In this document: positions 32,784 to 44,488 of the stretch, in pieces
Position numbering within the stretch: the first letter of the stretch is position 1
Layout of the letters: every line of letters starts with the position of its first letter
Assembly (NCBI GenBank): GCA_905221615.1
Contig: CAJNDT010005869.1
Coordinates: 733,733 to 797,732 of the forward strand
DNA: 64,000 nucleotides
Origin: Symbiodinium sp. CCMP2592
Lineage: Eukaryota > Sar > Dinophyceae > Suessiales > Symbiodiniaceae
Direction: 5' to 3'
Notes under the pieces: generated by a model
The model's database searches: none
The model's input: the letters and a program-made list of their open reading frames with translations, nothing else
Told to the model about the DNA's origin: nothing
Program-made: the position numbers and the translations under genes

Positions 32784-34419
32784 GTTTGGGGTTTAGGGTT
32801 TGAAAATGTTTGGGAGTAGAGTTTATAGGGTTTGGGGTTTAGGGTTTAGGGTTTGGGAATGTTTGGGACTTTGGTTCCAAGCTCTTACGGTTTAGAGTTT
32901 AGTGGTGATACTAGCAGGGGTGACGTGTTTAAGGGGGCTTGCAACTCTATGAGTCGTTGAATGCTACAATACTACTATGACTACGATCCTGCTTCACAAC
33001 TACATCTCTGCAACGTTCCTAGTTGTATTTGTTGGTCTGGTTCCCTTAGCTATGGTTTCTATCAGCTCGTCGAGATGTCCTTTTATTTAAGGTGCATAGG
33101 GCATCAGGTCATGATCGTGCGGTGTGTTTCCAATTCCATGCTCGTCAGGGTGGTACGCCGTTGCAGTCATAGGCTTTCTTACCACACGTCATCTCCGAGC
33201 AACTCCTGGAGGCAGAAGTCCGAATCGAAGGAAAACCAGACAGACCGTGGCTACTGTTAGAATTTCACCGTGGTTGAAACAATGTGCACGGAGGAGCTTT
33301 TTGAACAGTTGACCCACACGCACAGACTTATGAATCCCAGTGCACGCACCACCATTGCATAAGGTTTTTGCAGTATGTTCATTGCAGAGCTCGGCTCATA
33401 TGCTCCGGTCCCTGTCGCAAATCTCACCTCAAACCCCACAAAACGCGAATCTCAAAAGAAAGCCATAAAGCCCCACCGAAATTCGCACTCCTATCCTAAG
33501 ATTCTCCAGCCGCCGCCCTGAACCACACCGCAAGTGAGTTTTGGGTTTAAGTTGTATATACATCCTCATCCCCAAACCTGAGCCTGCAAGAGAATCGCCA
33601 GGTGAGCGGCGCCGGCATGTCTTCCGACCCGGGCCGTGTCACGCAGATGCATTGAGAAGTCCATCGGGTGGTTTCTTCGAGGTAGGGGTCGACTCCGTTC
33701 TAAGGTTTCTGCTCTTTGGTTATGAAGCTACCAGGCGTTTCGTGGACAGAAGGCTGTTGCACAATTATTTAGAGTCATGTGGGGGTCCCCAGGCTTTTGA
33801 ACATCGCATCTCCAAGATCGGAGAATGCAGGTCCTGACAGTATCCCGACACGCTGAACTCAGGAACTTCAACCTTGAACCGGAAGCTAAACAAATGCTGC
33901 AGCCTCTGCAACATATTATGACATAATTACCCTGAGCCCTAAACCGGTTTAGGGTTAAGGGTTCAGGGTCCCATAATTGTACGTTTAACCGCTCCTGTGC
34001 GGAATGGTGCTCACAGCGACCCTAAACCCTAAACCTTAAAACGCTGAACCCAAAAGTGTTTCGACAAGGAGTCTGCAGCTGGTTGTGGCAATGCGGCATG
34101 TACGCGGCTAGTGATGCTAGCGGTGGGATCGTCGTGTTCGCATCACCGACATTAAACGCTACCCATGAGCGCTGCCACTCCTTCGCACCCACAGCTGTCG
34201 AGCCCGTTTTTGCTTAGGCAAAAACGTCTAGGCAGGGTTCAGGGCTTATAGGGTTGATGGCAGCTCGTCTGTACGTGATTGATGGTCCAAGCTTCGGCAC
34301 AGTGTGCCACTGCTTCGCGTACACCCGCTTGGTATGACATAATACACGTTCCACGTAGGTGCTAGATGTTTGCCGTCTCTTCCAAAGTCAGCAGGTCGTT
34401 CCCTTCGGTTGTTTGCCCA
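32784..34419. other. Intron or spacer, no supported gene
   Basis: CCCTAAA/TTTAGGG-rich. Open frames at 32961-33260 and 33541-33837 lack domains. A perfect 8-bp hairpin GTTTTTGC/TTAG/GCAAAAAC lies near 34207. Confidence 0.4.
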
Positions 34420-36239
34420 ATGCTGCGCATCCGGATGCTTTCAGGGGAGGAGGTGGCGAGCATGCCTGTGGAGCAGTTGAGCAATGCGAAGGCATTGAAA
34501 CAACAACTGAATCGCTCGCACGGCTTGCCCACCCGATTTCGGCAAAGACTCCTCCTTGACGGCAATCCTTTGGATGATTCTGCCCAGTTGGTGTCGGCCA
34601 TGGAGCTGGAATTGGTTTTACTTGCGTATTCCATAGCCTCACGGATGCATGCGGAAGAGCTGGCAGCTGCCTCCACAAACGGCTCCGCAACGGAGGTGTC
34701 GTCTTTTCCAAGGGTCCTACGTCTGACCCACTGCACCCTAAACGCCTTCAGTTCTGAACTCGATAAACGCTCTCTATAGGGCTCCAGCTACTTAATTACT
34801 AGGTTATACTTGTACCAGCCACATAAGCTATAATATGTACCCCAGTTATCCCATAGTGTTTGAATGAAATTGAAGCTCCAGGGTCTACATCCCAGGTCCC
34901 TCATATGACCGGTAACCGTGAACCATACACCCAAGAGTCTCGACTCCTCAACCCACAGCCCACATGGGTTTACCTAGAGTCTCCATTGTAGTTCCTTTTT
35001 GGGTTATCCAATTTTATGGGAGTGATCCTAGTATATAGTTTTTGGTTAACCAAAAAAAGGAACTACAATGGAGACTGTAGGTAGGGTCCAGGGCTTCTAG
35101 TCTAGGGTTTATAAAAGGGTTTAGGGATGCGCACAAACAGCAAGCAGGTTGAGGCCATCTTACAACAGCCCCAGCATCCAGACCTGGTGGATGAGTACGG
35201 CAGAAGTCCGCTGATGCTGGCATCGGCAGAAGGCCACGAGGAAGTCGCACGCTTGCTGCTGGAGGCCGGTGCCGACAAGGACTTAGCCGTGCATGGTTTC
35301 ACTGCCCTGATGGTGGCTTCTCATGCAGGCCACGAGGAAGTCGTGCGTTTGCTGTTGAAGGCCGGTGCCGACAAGGACTTAGCCGACAATGAGGGTGTCA
35401 CTGCCCTAATGGCGGCTTCTGAGCAAGGTCACGTGGAGGTCGCGCGCTTGCTGCTGGAGGCTGGTGCCGATAAGAACTTCACAAACAATCGCGGCGCACC
35501 TGCTCTCATGGCTGCCTCTGAAGGAAGTCACGTGGAAGTCGTGCATTTGCTCCTGGAGCTTGGTGCTGACAAGAACTTAGCCGACAATGAGGGTGCCACT
35601 GCCCTAATGTTTGCTTGCGAAGTCGGCCACGTCGAAACCGCGCGCTTGCTCGTTGCAGCCGGGGCCGACAGCAATTTAGCCACCAATCTCGGTGTCACTG
35701 CTTTGATGCTAGCTTCTCAAGACGGTCACAAGGAAATCGTGCGTTTACTGCTGGCTGCCGCTGCTGACAAGAACAGAGTCAGCCGAAATGGCATCACTGC
35801 CTTGATGTTGGCTTCTGAAGACGGCCATGTGGAAGTCGTGCGGTTGCTGCTTGATGCTGCTGCCGACCTGAACGTAGCCGACAGTCTTGGTGACACTGCG
35901 CTGTCGTTGGCTTCTCAAGACGGCCATGCGGAAGTGGTACGATTGCTGTTGGCAGCTGGTGCCGAGAAGAACTTCGCTAACAGTGACGGTGCCACTGCCC
36001 TTATTCGAGCTTCTGAAGAAGGACACTTGGAAGTCGTGCGCTTGCTGTTGGAGGCTGGTGCCGACAAGAACCTGACCAACAGCTCTGATGAAACTGCCCT
36101 GATGGCGGCTTCTCTAGGCGGCCACACAGAAGTGGTGCGTTTGCTGCTGGAGGCCGGCGCCGACAAGGATTCAACAAACAAACGCCGTCGCTGCTCCTCC
36201 GAGAACCTTCCAAAAAGCAGGGGTGAAGGCCCACCCTAA
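34420..36239 (+). CDS. Ubiquitin-like domain plus ten ankyrin repeats
   Basis: Two exons: 34420-34695 (92 codons) and 35148-36239 (363 codons plus TAA). The join is phase 0 (GAG|GT ... GCAAGCAG|GTT) and gives SATE-VEAILQQPQHPDL. Residues 1 to about 72 form a ubiquitin-like fold: IRMLSGEEVASMPVEQL, then KALKQQLNRSHGLP, FRQRLLLDG and MELELVLLAYS. Ten 33-residue ankyrin repeats follow, each with the T-ALM-x-AS-x-x-GH-x-EVVRLLLEAGADK pattern; the tail is basic (STNKRRRCSSENLPK). This UBL-ankyrin architecture is a very large family in Symbiodiniaceae. Ankyrin stacks bind proteins and the UBL may link to the ubiquitin pathway; the partner is unknown. The repeats are nearly identical in DNA, suggesting recent duplication or conversion. 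A family C MITE sits in the intron. Confidence 0.88.
34977..35078. mobile_element. MITE family C, copy 3, inside the ankyrin-gene intron
   Basis: AGTCTCCATTGTAGTTCCTT at 34979 and AAGGAACTACAATGGAGACT at 35057 are perfect inverted repeats, with GGTTA/TTAACC just inside. TA lies near both ends. Confidence 0.85.
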
Positions 36240-36479
36240 TCCTAAAGCCTAACATTTTTCTGATTTGGGGGTGGAGCATGTCGCAGGTCGAGAATTTGAG
36301 GGCTCAGGGCTGAGGGTGTCCAGCCTGGAATCCGCGAGCCCAACACAGAGTTCTCTATCATTACCAATCCGCCTATAGTCCCCGTTGCAAGTCGTACGAT
36401 TATATACCCGAAACCCATCTGCTAATGTCTAAGGCTCCCACATCATAGGGTTTAGGTTGGGGTCTCAGGCTTTCTCAAG

Positions 36480-39400
36480 AAACAAAGAAGCCGAATGCTC
36501 AAGTCTACTGATGCGGGAGCCTTCTCGACCGTATATACCCACTGTTGGGACCATATACCCCTAAAGGAGGGTACAAGGAGGGTCCTGGAGAAGTCGTTCT
36601 CATTTTCTGGTGACAATATTTCTAGTTTGTAAGTATCCAGTATCCTGTTACGGTTACTTGTATGTGTGATATATTGTGTCCCAAGCCCTTTCCTTATGTT
36701 GAAAGCCCTTGCATATCGGGGTAGGTTCAAGCTTACCCTAAGGCTCATGTGCCAAAAAAAGTAGATACTTACACCTTTCAGGTGTTCCTATATGGGCATT
36801 TTAAGTCCTAAGCACGCACTACATGGCTACATGGAGCCTCAGGGTTAGGAGGTTCAGGTCATTTCGGACCGTCCTCACAGCGCCCAAGACCCCCTTTGTT
36901 ACTTTGGGAGACCACATGCTTCAGTCAAGGGGGATTACGCCCTGCGGGAAATATGGGGGTCGGAATAAGTAGTAATGGCATCCCCTTGTTGTGCCATAGA
37001 AGTATACAATAATTAATGGACACCAAAACCAAAACCCTCTTCAACTTGTCATTTTGCTCTACGGCCCTTGTACAGTCTTCGATGATTCTATACACTACCC
37101 TGAGGTTAGCTCCCTCAAAGACGCAATCCAAAGCGAGTGCGTCACGAGGTGGGTGTCGGGTGGGGGCAGGCTTTGACAAGCTAATCATGTGAGATCTTTA
37201 TCTCTGCTGGGCTTAAATTCCGGGTTTTATGCAGTTTTCCCGGCGTTGTGCGCAGTACATATCTGCGTGGCACCGTAGGGGCTTTTTTACGGAGTGCTTG
37301 AGGACGATTTGAGGCAGTCATACACCCCAAAGCCGAAGCATCAGTCCCAGACCCAAAGCTACGGAGAGGGCATCGTTTTCGAGCCCCGTGTTTTGGTTGA
37401 GTTTTGTTAGGATGAGGTTTAGGGTTTAGGGGTGCATCGAGCGAAGTGCATCGGACCCTAAACCCTGCGCAAACCCAACATCCCTAAACCCCTAAACTCT
37501 AAACAGGTTGTACAAAGAGGAACTCTACGACTCCCTTCTGTGCGAAGAGGGCAATGTTTGGTGCTCAGAGCGGTTTAGGGTTTAGGATTTAAGATTTGCA
37601 GGGCTTTAGGTTTGTAACGTGTTGACTTTAGAACTCAGCATGTAGGGTTTAGCTGTATGCACTTTTCTAGTTCAGGCTTCGGGTCTCGTTTAAGTAGATA
37701 CGGTTCACGCTACAGTAGCAGCTTATTATGGGCTTGACTCTATATCAGCTAAACCTGCCAGGCAGGAGTTTGATGCTGGTCAGAATCACAACGGCGATGA
37801 ACCCGTCGCCATCACAAGAGTTTCCGGTTTAATCTTGCGATTCGCTGCCTGCAATGTAGCTTGACTGCCTCGGTGAATATACTATAGGGGCCTAAACAAT
37901 TACCAAAACTATTTAGGGTGGCGAGTGGGGTCGAAGCTGGTGGATTTTTCGGTCCGAGAGCAACTCATTTCCACGAAACGTGAGATCGACTCGGCGCGGA
38001 GGGTTCGTTATTGCAAGTATAGCATAATGGGCCCCAAAACCCCCCCTTAGTCCAATTATTAAGGCCACTTTAGTATTGCTTCTTTTCGTAACTTCTCGAC
38101 TGGAACATGATGACGTATTTGCCTACACGCTTGGCCGTATGTTGAGAAGATATTAATATTGGGCTTGCCTGTTGAGTTTGTTAGTCGGCACCTCGTCCTG
38201 AAGTCTTCCCGCATATGCAGGCATGCTACTAATCAGGTTGCATGGTAGGTCCCTTGCAAAACTGCAGTTGCAGCTTTGCTTTTGTCTTCTTGAGCCTCAA
38301 ATACCCTAAAACCTAATCCTAAACCGCCTGTATTTTCACATACGCCCAGGGTTCGGCCCTATAGCTTCATTTTTCCCGAGCCCAAACACCTGGTGTTCAG
38401 GCCAAGGCATGTCCGAAGCCTAAAATTCGGAACCTGAAGCTCCAAACCATAGCCCCCAAACCCAAAGCCCCAAACTTCAAAATGAATTACAAGATGGTTC
38501 CCTTACAGGGGTCTATAAGGGCTACTATCAGGGATATTATAGTGACTTAGTATTCGGGCCTAAATAACTACCAACACTATTTTGGGTGGCTCCTTATTAT
38601 GTTTATGGTATAATGGCCACAAAACTCTATTCGACTTACTCAGGCCCCTATAGTAGACCCCAAACCCAAAGCCCCAAACCTTCAGTCGGAAGCCTTCAAC
38701 CGTGAAGTCCAAATCTTGAACCCTGGCTCCGAACCCTACGCCCCAAGCCCCAAGCCTTAGTTATCAATGACCCAAGGCCCAAAGCCTACTAGTAGCCCTA
38801 AACCCTAAACCCCCTAAGCTCCAGACTCCAAACCCTAAACCCTGGCCCTAAAACCACCCAAAGCCACGAAGTCCCAGGTCAAGACACGAAGAGACTCCTG
38901 TCGGGCTACCTCGGTCGCAGCGAGCGGATTTTTACTTAGCGTTTAGGGATAAAAAAGCTAGCTAGCTATAGCTATAGATACAGATACAGATATAGAAATG
39001 GGTATTTAGGTTCTAGGGTTCAGGGACAATAGGTGCATATTTATGTATGTTTTGATAACTAGCTAGCAAGCAAGAAAGCTAGCTAGCAATCTGTAGATAT
39101 AGATACGAATATAGACAGATGGGTTCTATCATTCCATCAGGATTCTGTAGGGGTTCTACAAAATTATGAGGATTCGATTCTGGACCTTAGTGAGGTTGGG
39201 GCCCGGAGTGTGAGGCTTTAGATTTCGGGTTAGGGCACTGTGCTTGGATGTGATGCCCATAGGCTCCATAGTAGTTCCTTTTGGGGGTTACCTTATAGGG
39301 CTCTTAACATCTCTTAACATGAGGCCCCGAAAGGAACTACTATGGAGCCTATGGATTTTTGAGGCGCTCTTTGACTATTCCTTGGGGTTTACGGGCTTGC

Positions 39401-41075
39401 TGCAAGCCAGCTCGGCTCGCTTAGAATCCCGTGCCAGGTGCTGCACGTCATGGTTGATGGTGATGTTGGATTTAAATTTTGAAAGGGTTCAGAAAGGGCT
39501 TGCAGGGTTGTAGGGGATACATTCCAAATTCGCAAACCCTAAGAGCCTAAAGTCTGCTTGAACCCTGAGACCGCTAAACACCCACGCCCTTAGACCCTGA
39601 AGCTCTCAACACTCGAGGCCCTGAACCCCGACAGCCGCCAACACCCCCCCCCCCAACCCTTGGCTTTGAACCTACATCTCAGCAACCTGAACGTTTTCTT
39701 GAGAAAAGTTCCATGAGGACCGGATCATTATCGATGACAAGTCTTCACAACTTTTATGCAAAAAAAACATATGAACAACGTTTTCAGCAACACCTGACTA
39801 AGCATCGTTGTGCTAACTTCTGAAGACTTCATTGTTTCGGACATGGGAGAGCGAGTTCTTATTGAACAAGATTTTGGAAGTCGCCTTCCTGTCAGAGATC
39901 GAGCACAACAGTGACTTTGTATACGCTCGGGGCAACTGAAAGTCAGAACGGCTTTTGCAGATCAGTGCTGCTACCAACTCTCACACAATCACTCGTTCTG
40001 GACATCAGCGCTCCGCAAAGTCGCTGAAGTCTTAAGGGCGTACGGGAGTTTCCGAAAATGGGGGGTACCTTATTTTGGGGTCCTTATAATGAGGATCCTA
40101 TATACTATTTTGGGTACTATGTTAGGGTCCCCTATTTTCAGAAGCTCCCATACGGATCAGGATGAGGACGAGGACGCCGGGTCCTTGAGTTCCGTAACGC
40201 TCAACACCTAACCTTGGATCCCTGCGTCCTGTACTCAACATGCAGACCCTGCCCTGCAATGGTTAGGGTTTACCTAGACCCCCAAGAGTCGGCAAAATGA
40301 TGGCCCAAAACCTGCAAAAGGCTATTATTCTGAATCCTTGTGGCGTCCAGATAGGGTTGAGCTCCAACATCTTCAACATCCCGGATCCCTGGAACTTCTG
40401 CGGCCAGTTGAAACCCACAAGCCTGAGCCTCCAAAACCCTCAATCCCACGAGCTCTACATAAGCCTTAAACCGCCCAAGACATTAAACTCCCTTAATTGC
40501 AGGAATATGGATCCTGCTTGATTGAACTTCTAGGGCAAATGGATACTTTCAGTGGGCCGTTTGGGCAAGCGGAACTGGCGATGAGGGATGAACCTACCGT
40601 CGGGCTTATCGACACCTCCCGATCCCTATTATCATGGTTTCCTTGTATATGTCATATGTCCTTAAAGCGGTAAGTTATTGAGGGTAACAAGGAGCAGGGT
40701 TTAGAGCTTTCCTTTTCGACCCTACACCCAAAACCCAAACCCTAAACTCTTAGGGTTTGGGGTTTAGGACTTTCGGGTTATGGCGTTTATCAGCCCTAAA
40801 CTGTAAATTCTAAACCCCGAGCCCTAAAACCCTAAACCCCTAAACTACCCCCTAATTAAACCCTAAACCCCTAAACCTTTAACCCCTGAACCCTAAACCC
40901 TAAACCCCTAAACTCGAGCGAGGCCCTGTTTAGCTGGCGGCCGAAGCGAGCCCGCCGAGCCTCTGGCGACAGCCACCGAGATCAGCGCGGCGACAGTCTG
41001 GCTGAACGAGGTGGATCCGGTCTCTACCACGAAGAAGAGTTAGCTTCGAGTGCCGCGCCGCAATTTACAGCATGA
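36480..41075 (+). CDS. Multi-exon gene model, unknown protein
   Basis: Exon-like segments on the + strand after the ankyrin gene, most agreeing in phase: 36480-36530, 37256-37302, 37507-37572, 37762-37826, 37959-38002, 38185-38220, 38892-38926, 39407-39437, 39683-39740 (exit unsettled), 39826-39918, 40162-40194, 40503-40669 and 40934-41075 (TGA). Donors include GT, GC and GA. The strongest is 40503-40669, 55 codons ending at a consensus GTAAGT (contains MRDEPTVGLIDTSRSLLSWF). I recognise no domain. Introns contain MITEs of families A, B and C. Individual small exons may be wrong; the overall presence of a + strand gene here is better supported than its exact structure. Confidence 0.35.
37882..38074. 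mobile_element. MITE family B, copy 2, split around an exon-like segment
   Basis: Left half ATAGGGGCCTAAACAATTAC to about 37920. Right half from GGTTCGTTATTGCAAGTATA (38001) to AATTATTAAGGCCAC. About 80 bases of unrelated, coding-like sequence sit between them, where intact copies have only a few bases. Confidence 0.6.
38548..38655. mobile_element. MITE family B, copy 3
   Basis: GGGCCTAAATAACTACCAAC to TCAGGCCCCTATAGTA, with TTTTGGGTGGCTCCTTATTA inside. Confidence 0.75.
38950..39115. repeat. GCTA/GATA simple-repeat patches
   Basis: GCTAGCTAGCTATAGCTATA at 38960, then ATACAGATACAGATATAG, and again GCTAGCTAGCAAGCAAG at 39061. Confidence 0.7.
39258..39354. mobile_element. MITE family C, copy 4
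   Basis: CCATAGGCTCCATAGTAGTT at 39258 and AACTACTATGGAGCCTATGG at 39335 are a perfect inverted pair of about 25 bases. The inner part includes CTCTTAACAT twice in tandem. Confidence 0.85.
40041..40153. mobile_element. MITE family A, copy 3
   Basis: TACGGGAGTTTCCGAAAATG to TTTTCAGAAGCTCCCATAC, with GTACCTTATTTTGGGGTCCT inside. GTA and TAC at the outer ends fit a TA target site. Confidence 0.8.
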
Positions 41076-41344
41076 AAGGGTGCACAGGCCGTAAGGTTTA
41101 TATATTGTATTACCGTAAAGCCCTCGACCCCTAAACCTAAATGACAGGACCGTTAAAACCCTAAAATCCTATGCCCCCAAAACCCTAAAATGCTAATGCA
41201 CCCGAATACCTACAACATCCGAAAACGCCCAGCCGCTAAGATCCTAAAAGACCCAGGCCCAAAAAAGACAAAATCCTTATCCCCAAAAAAACCTAAAATC
41301 CGAAAGCGGCAGGGCCTAAGAGGCTTGGCTGCAGACATTGGCGG

Positions 41345-41660
41345 CAGCCCTGTCTGCTCCGCTCCCTCAAAGAACTCCGCAGCTGTTCCTCACCTCGCGA
41401 TTTTTTTGATGCTTTTCAGTTACACTTCCACAAGGACATGAGTCCCGCCTGTTATTCGAAGTTTCGCAGCCCTGTCTGCCAGGCTCCCTCCAAGAGCTCT
41501 CGCGATTTTTCAGCTACACTTTCTACTAGGACAGTCGTCCCGACTGCCATTCGAATATTCGTGCTGCATCCTGTAGCCCTTCGCGCAAGTTTTCCGTCCT
41601 CAAAGAACTGCGCGGCTGCTCCTCACTTGCGGTTTTTCCGACGCCTCTCACTTTGCCTTC
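41345..41660. repeat. Three diverged ~120-bp tandem units
   Basis: GCAGCCCTGTCTGC, then CTCCCTC..AAGA, then CTCGCGATTTTT recur at about 41345, 41465 and (weaker) 41590. The 163-codon frame 41438-41929 is read through them. Confidence 0.5.
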
Positions 41661-41890
41661 CATGGCACAGTCAAGTCAGCGGGGCTCCACCCCTCACTTC
41701 AACGTCTGCGGGAGAGGTCTCACCTGGAAATCCTCCATCGACAACGTCGAGAAACCTAACGCCTGTCATCGGCTGGGTTCGGCGCGCTAAACAATGCCAC
41801 GTCACCTCGACCGAGTCTTTGATCCTCCAGCCTTGCATGACACCTTTGAATATATTGAACCTCGGTCCAAGTGATTTCGAACATTCGCAG

Positions 41891-42541
41891 TCTTGCGTTG
41901 AAACTTCACAACAACACTTGTTTCTATAATGAAGAGTTCCAGGATACACCTGCGTGTCTTGGGCGCAACGGGCTCCAGTCTGTGCTCCTATTTCCGGGCT
42001 TGTCGAGGTGCAGGTTGAGAGTCACAGGAAAGACATGCTGCCGGTACACGGTCCTTCCGAAGCCCAGTGACCCAGTGCACGTAGCTTGTGGCGGATGCAG
42101 TTTGCTGCGTCAAGCCATAGTTGTACTTCAGGATACTGCAAATGATCCCAACGTGAAATGTGCATTTTTCTGAGCCGCTAAAGTAGATGCAGGCCTGCTG
42201 GGTCTGTGGTTTGCGCAACCACGGCAACAGCTGCTACATCAGCAGCTGCTCAGCTAAGCCCAGTTTGACGTCTTCATGCAGGGCCCATTAGGTAGTGGCC
42301 GATCCAGTTTGCAGAATCGGGTGAAGCTCAACAAGTCTGCAACTGCTCAGGTTTGTTGCAGGGCTTGTACCTCACAAACGCCATCGTTTGGAGGCTGATG
42401 CGAGCGAGTGAAGCCTGTCGCTACACTTCAGAATTCAACGGAATCCAGTACGGAAGGGATGCCCCGATGCTTAACCCCTATATAACCCCTAAAGCCTACG
42501 CTGAGGATTGCTCAGACTTCGAGGCGCTGCTGCAGCTCCAG
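41891..42541 (+). CDS. Exon-like segments, unknown protein
   Basis: 41891 onwards (LALKLHNNTCFYNEEFQDTP, open to a TGA at 42171-42173, or leaving at a GA donor near 42134) and 42362-42541 after TTTGTTGCAG (GLYLTNAIVWRLMRASEACR and on to DFEALLQLQ, consensus donor GTGGGT). Both are + strand. An antisense frame at 41988-42227 also looks plausible. No domain recognised. Confidence 0.32.
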
Positions 42542-42780
42542 GTGGGTAGGGATGTGAGGTTTAATTTTCCCAGAATGCCATCATCTACTACAATAGACTC
42601 TCAATAGACACATAGAGCGATTAGGGGCTCCTCCGTACGGCCAGGGGATTACTTTGCGTTATGAAATTCATATGCTAGTAACAGTAGGATTCCTGGAATA
42701 CACAAAAAAAGAAATAAAATTGAAAATAAAAATAATAAAAAAGAAATCGTCGCGAAATCGTCGAAAATCAACCCAAGAAC

Positions 42781-42940
42781 TGTTTCGATTTGTTGGTCAC
42801 AATTGAGAATCAAAAAATCGCTTCGATTTTGATGTTACATTTGAAAATCAAAAACAAAATCGCTTCGATTTTGCTGATACTATCGAAAATCAATAAATCG
42901 CTTCGATTTTGATGATACATTTGAAAATCAAACCAAAATC
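42781..42940. repeat. Four ~40-bp AT-rich tandem units
   Basis: Units of AAATCGCTTCGATTTTGATG plus ATACATTTGAAAATCAA start near 42781, 42817, 42858 and 42898. The flanks (42690-42780) are A-rich with TCGTCG words. This block is much more AT-rich than its surroundings. Confidence 0.85.
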
Positions 42941-43771
42941 GTTTCGGTTTGTTTGTTGGTCTCACGACTCACGACATCGTTTCGACTCGCTGGTTTCTTC
43001 CGAAGTTTAACATTACATCTCATTAAATACATTCTACAGCGAACGTAAGAGCATGTGAGTCTGGACCCCGGAAGATAGTGAACTATGCCTGCGAAGTGCA
43101 AAGTTGTCAAAGTCAGGGATATTTCTGGTGGAGGCTCGCAGTGGTGCTGACGTGCAAATCGTTAACCATCGAGTAGCTGGTTCCCTCCAAAATTGCCCTG
43201 AGGGTAGCTCAGCCAGAGTCAGCTCGAGCTAGAGTTGAACAGTGTTAGCATGTACAGCTAATGATTGGAGTCGATCCTGATCCAGCTTTGTGATACCATG
43301 CTGCATTCTTCGCGTACCACGAGCCTTGCTGGGTGGTGTTGCATCGGTGTTTGCATATGTACCCCAAACACAAAAAACTAAAACCCGATGCGACTGGAGA
43401 CAGGGTGGCCTTGGGGTGGGGTTTTAGCTTCCGCGCGACGCGCCGTGGACGACCCCCTTGGGTCGAGGCGCGGCGCTTCAGTTGGCAAGCCCTAAACCCT
43501 TGAACCATGAACCATAAACTTTTAAACCCTAAATCCCCGAAAACCCTAAACCCCTACACCTAGACACGGCCACAATTGACCTACCAAAATAAGCCCTTAA
43601 GCCACTGCCCAGGTCATCATCCTCAGCTTCGACTTCTTTGTTGCAAGGGGGGTGGGGGGAAGGATGATAACAAACATGTTCACGCACTTCGTATGCAAGT
43701 CGATGCTTCTTATTTCTAAGTCAGTCCGGTGCTGTCATGTGTGTGTTGTGTAGGAATGCGGGCTGCCGGCA

Positions 43772-43831
43772 AACATGTTCACATGCCTGTTCTTGCCAAA
43801 ACAAACATGTTCACATGCCTGTTCTTGCTAA
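43772..43831 (+). repeat. Two 29-bp direct repeats
   Basis: AACATGTTCACATGCCTGTT CTTGC occurs twice head to tail, 29 bases apart, just upstream of the exon at 43926. Confidence 0.9.
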
Positions 43832-43925
43832 GTTTTGGCCGAAGATGTGGACTCCACCTAGACAGCGTAGAATCAGTGAGGCTTCAAGCCCATACAGTGT
43901 TGCGAGCTCCCGGCTAGAGCTTCAG

Positions 43926-44240
43926 CTATGGTCTCCAATGTCCGTTCAGTCGTCGCCGGACCGTGCCGTGGCTCAGTCGTCGTCAGTCCGCCGTGCAGTA
44001 CCAAGTGATCCACCTTTTGCAGAAGTGCCACCGGCTGCAGCAACATGTGCAACATCTGTTGCTGAAGTGGCAGTGGCTGCGCAAGGATCTGCTGTCGGCG
44101 CCAGACTTGCACGTGAACATGGAGCAATGGACATTCCGGTGCAAGTCGGATTGTTACCTCTGCGTTCGCGAGAGCTACCTTTTGTGGTGGTGCCCGTGTG
44201 CTGGGCTTCTGCAGCTCGCAAGCTTGACTTCAGTGCCTGA
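43926..44240 (+). CDS. Terminal exon of an unknown gene
   Basis: After GAGCTTCAG a 104-codon frame reads LWSPMSVQSSPDRAVAQSSS, an Ala/Val-rich middle, and LPLRSRELPFVVVPVCWASA to a TGA at 44238-44240. It accepts phase 0, which the exon ending at 42541 also leaves, so both may belong to one gene. No domain recognised. A second frame on the same strand (43963-44271) is also open. Confidence 0.38.
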   Translation, partial: LWSPMSVQSSPDRAVAQSSSVRRAVPSDPPFAEVPPAAATCATSVAEVAVAAQGSAVGARLAREHGAMDIPVQVGLLPLRSRELPFVVVPVCWASAARKLDFSA

Positions 44241-44488
44241 AGCAGAAAGTTGGGGACTTCCTACGAACTAAAAGGTGAAAAAGTGCTTGCCCTAAGTTTG
44301 CATGTGCATGAACGCTGGCACGCACAGCGAAATCGGTAGGGCAGAAGTGGCCGCGCCAGGCCCTAAACCCTAAAACCCTAAACCTAAAGGGTTGTCCTTT
44401 TGAAATATGGGGCCATAATAATTATTTTGGGGTTCCTTTTTATGGCTAAGTATTAAGGCCCGTAGATTATGGCATTCCTTTTGAAAGA

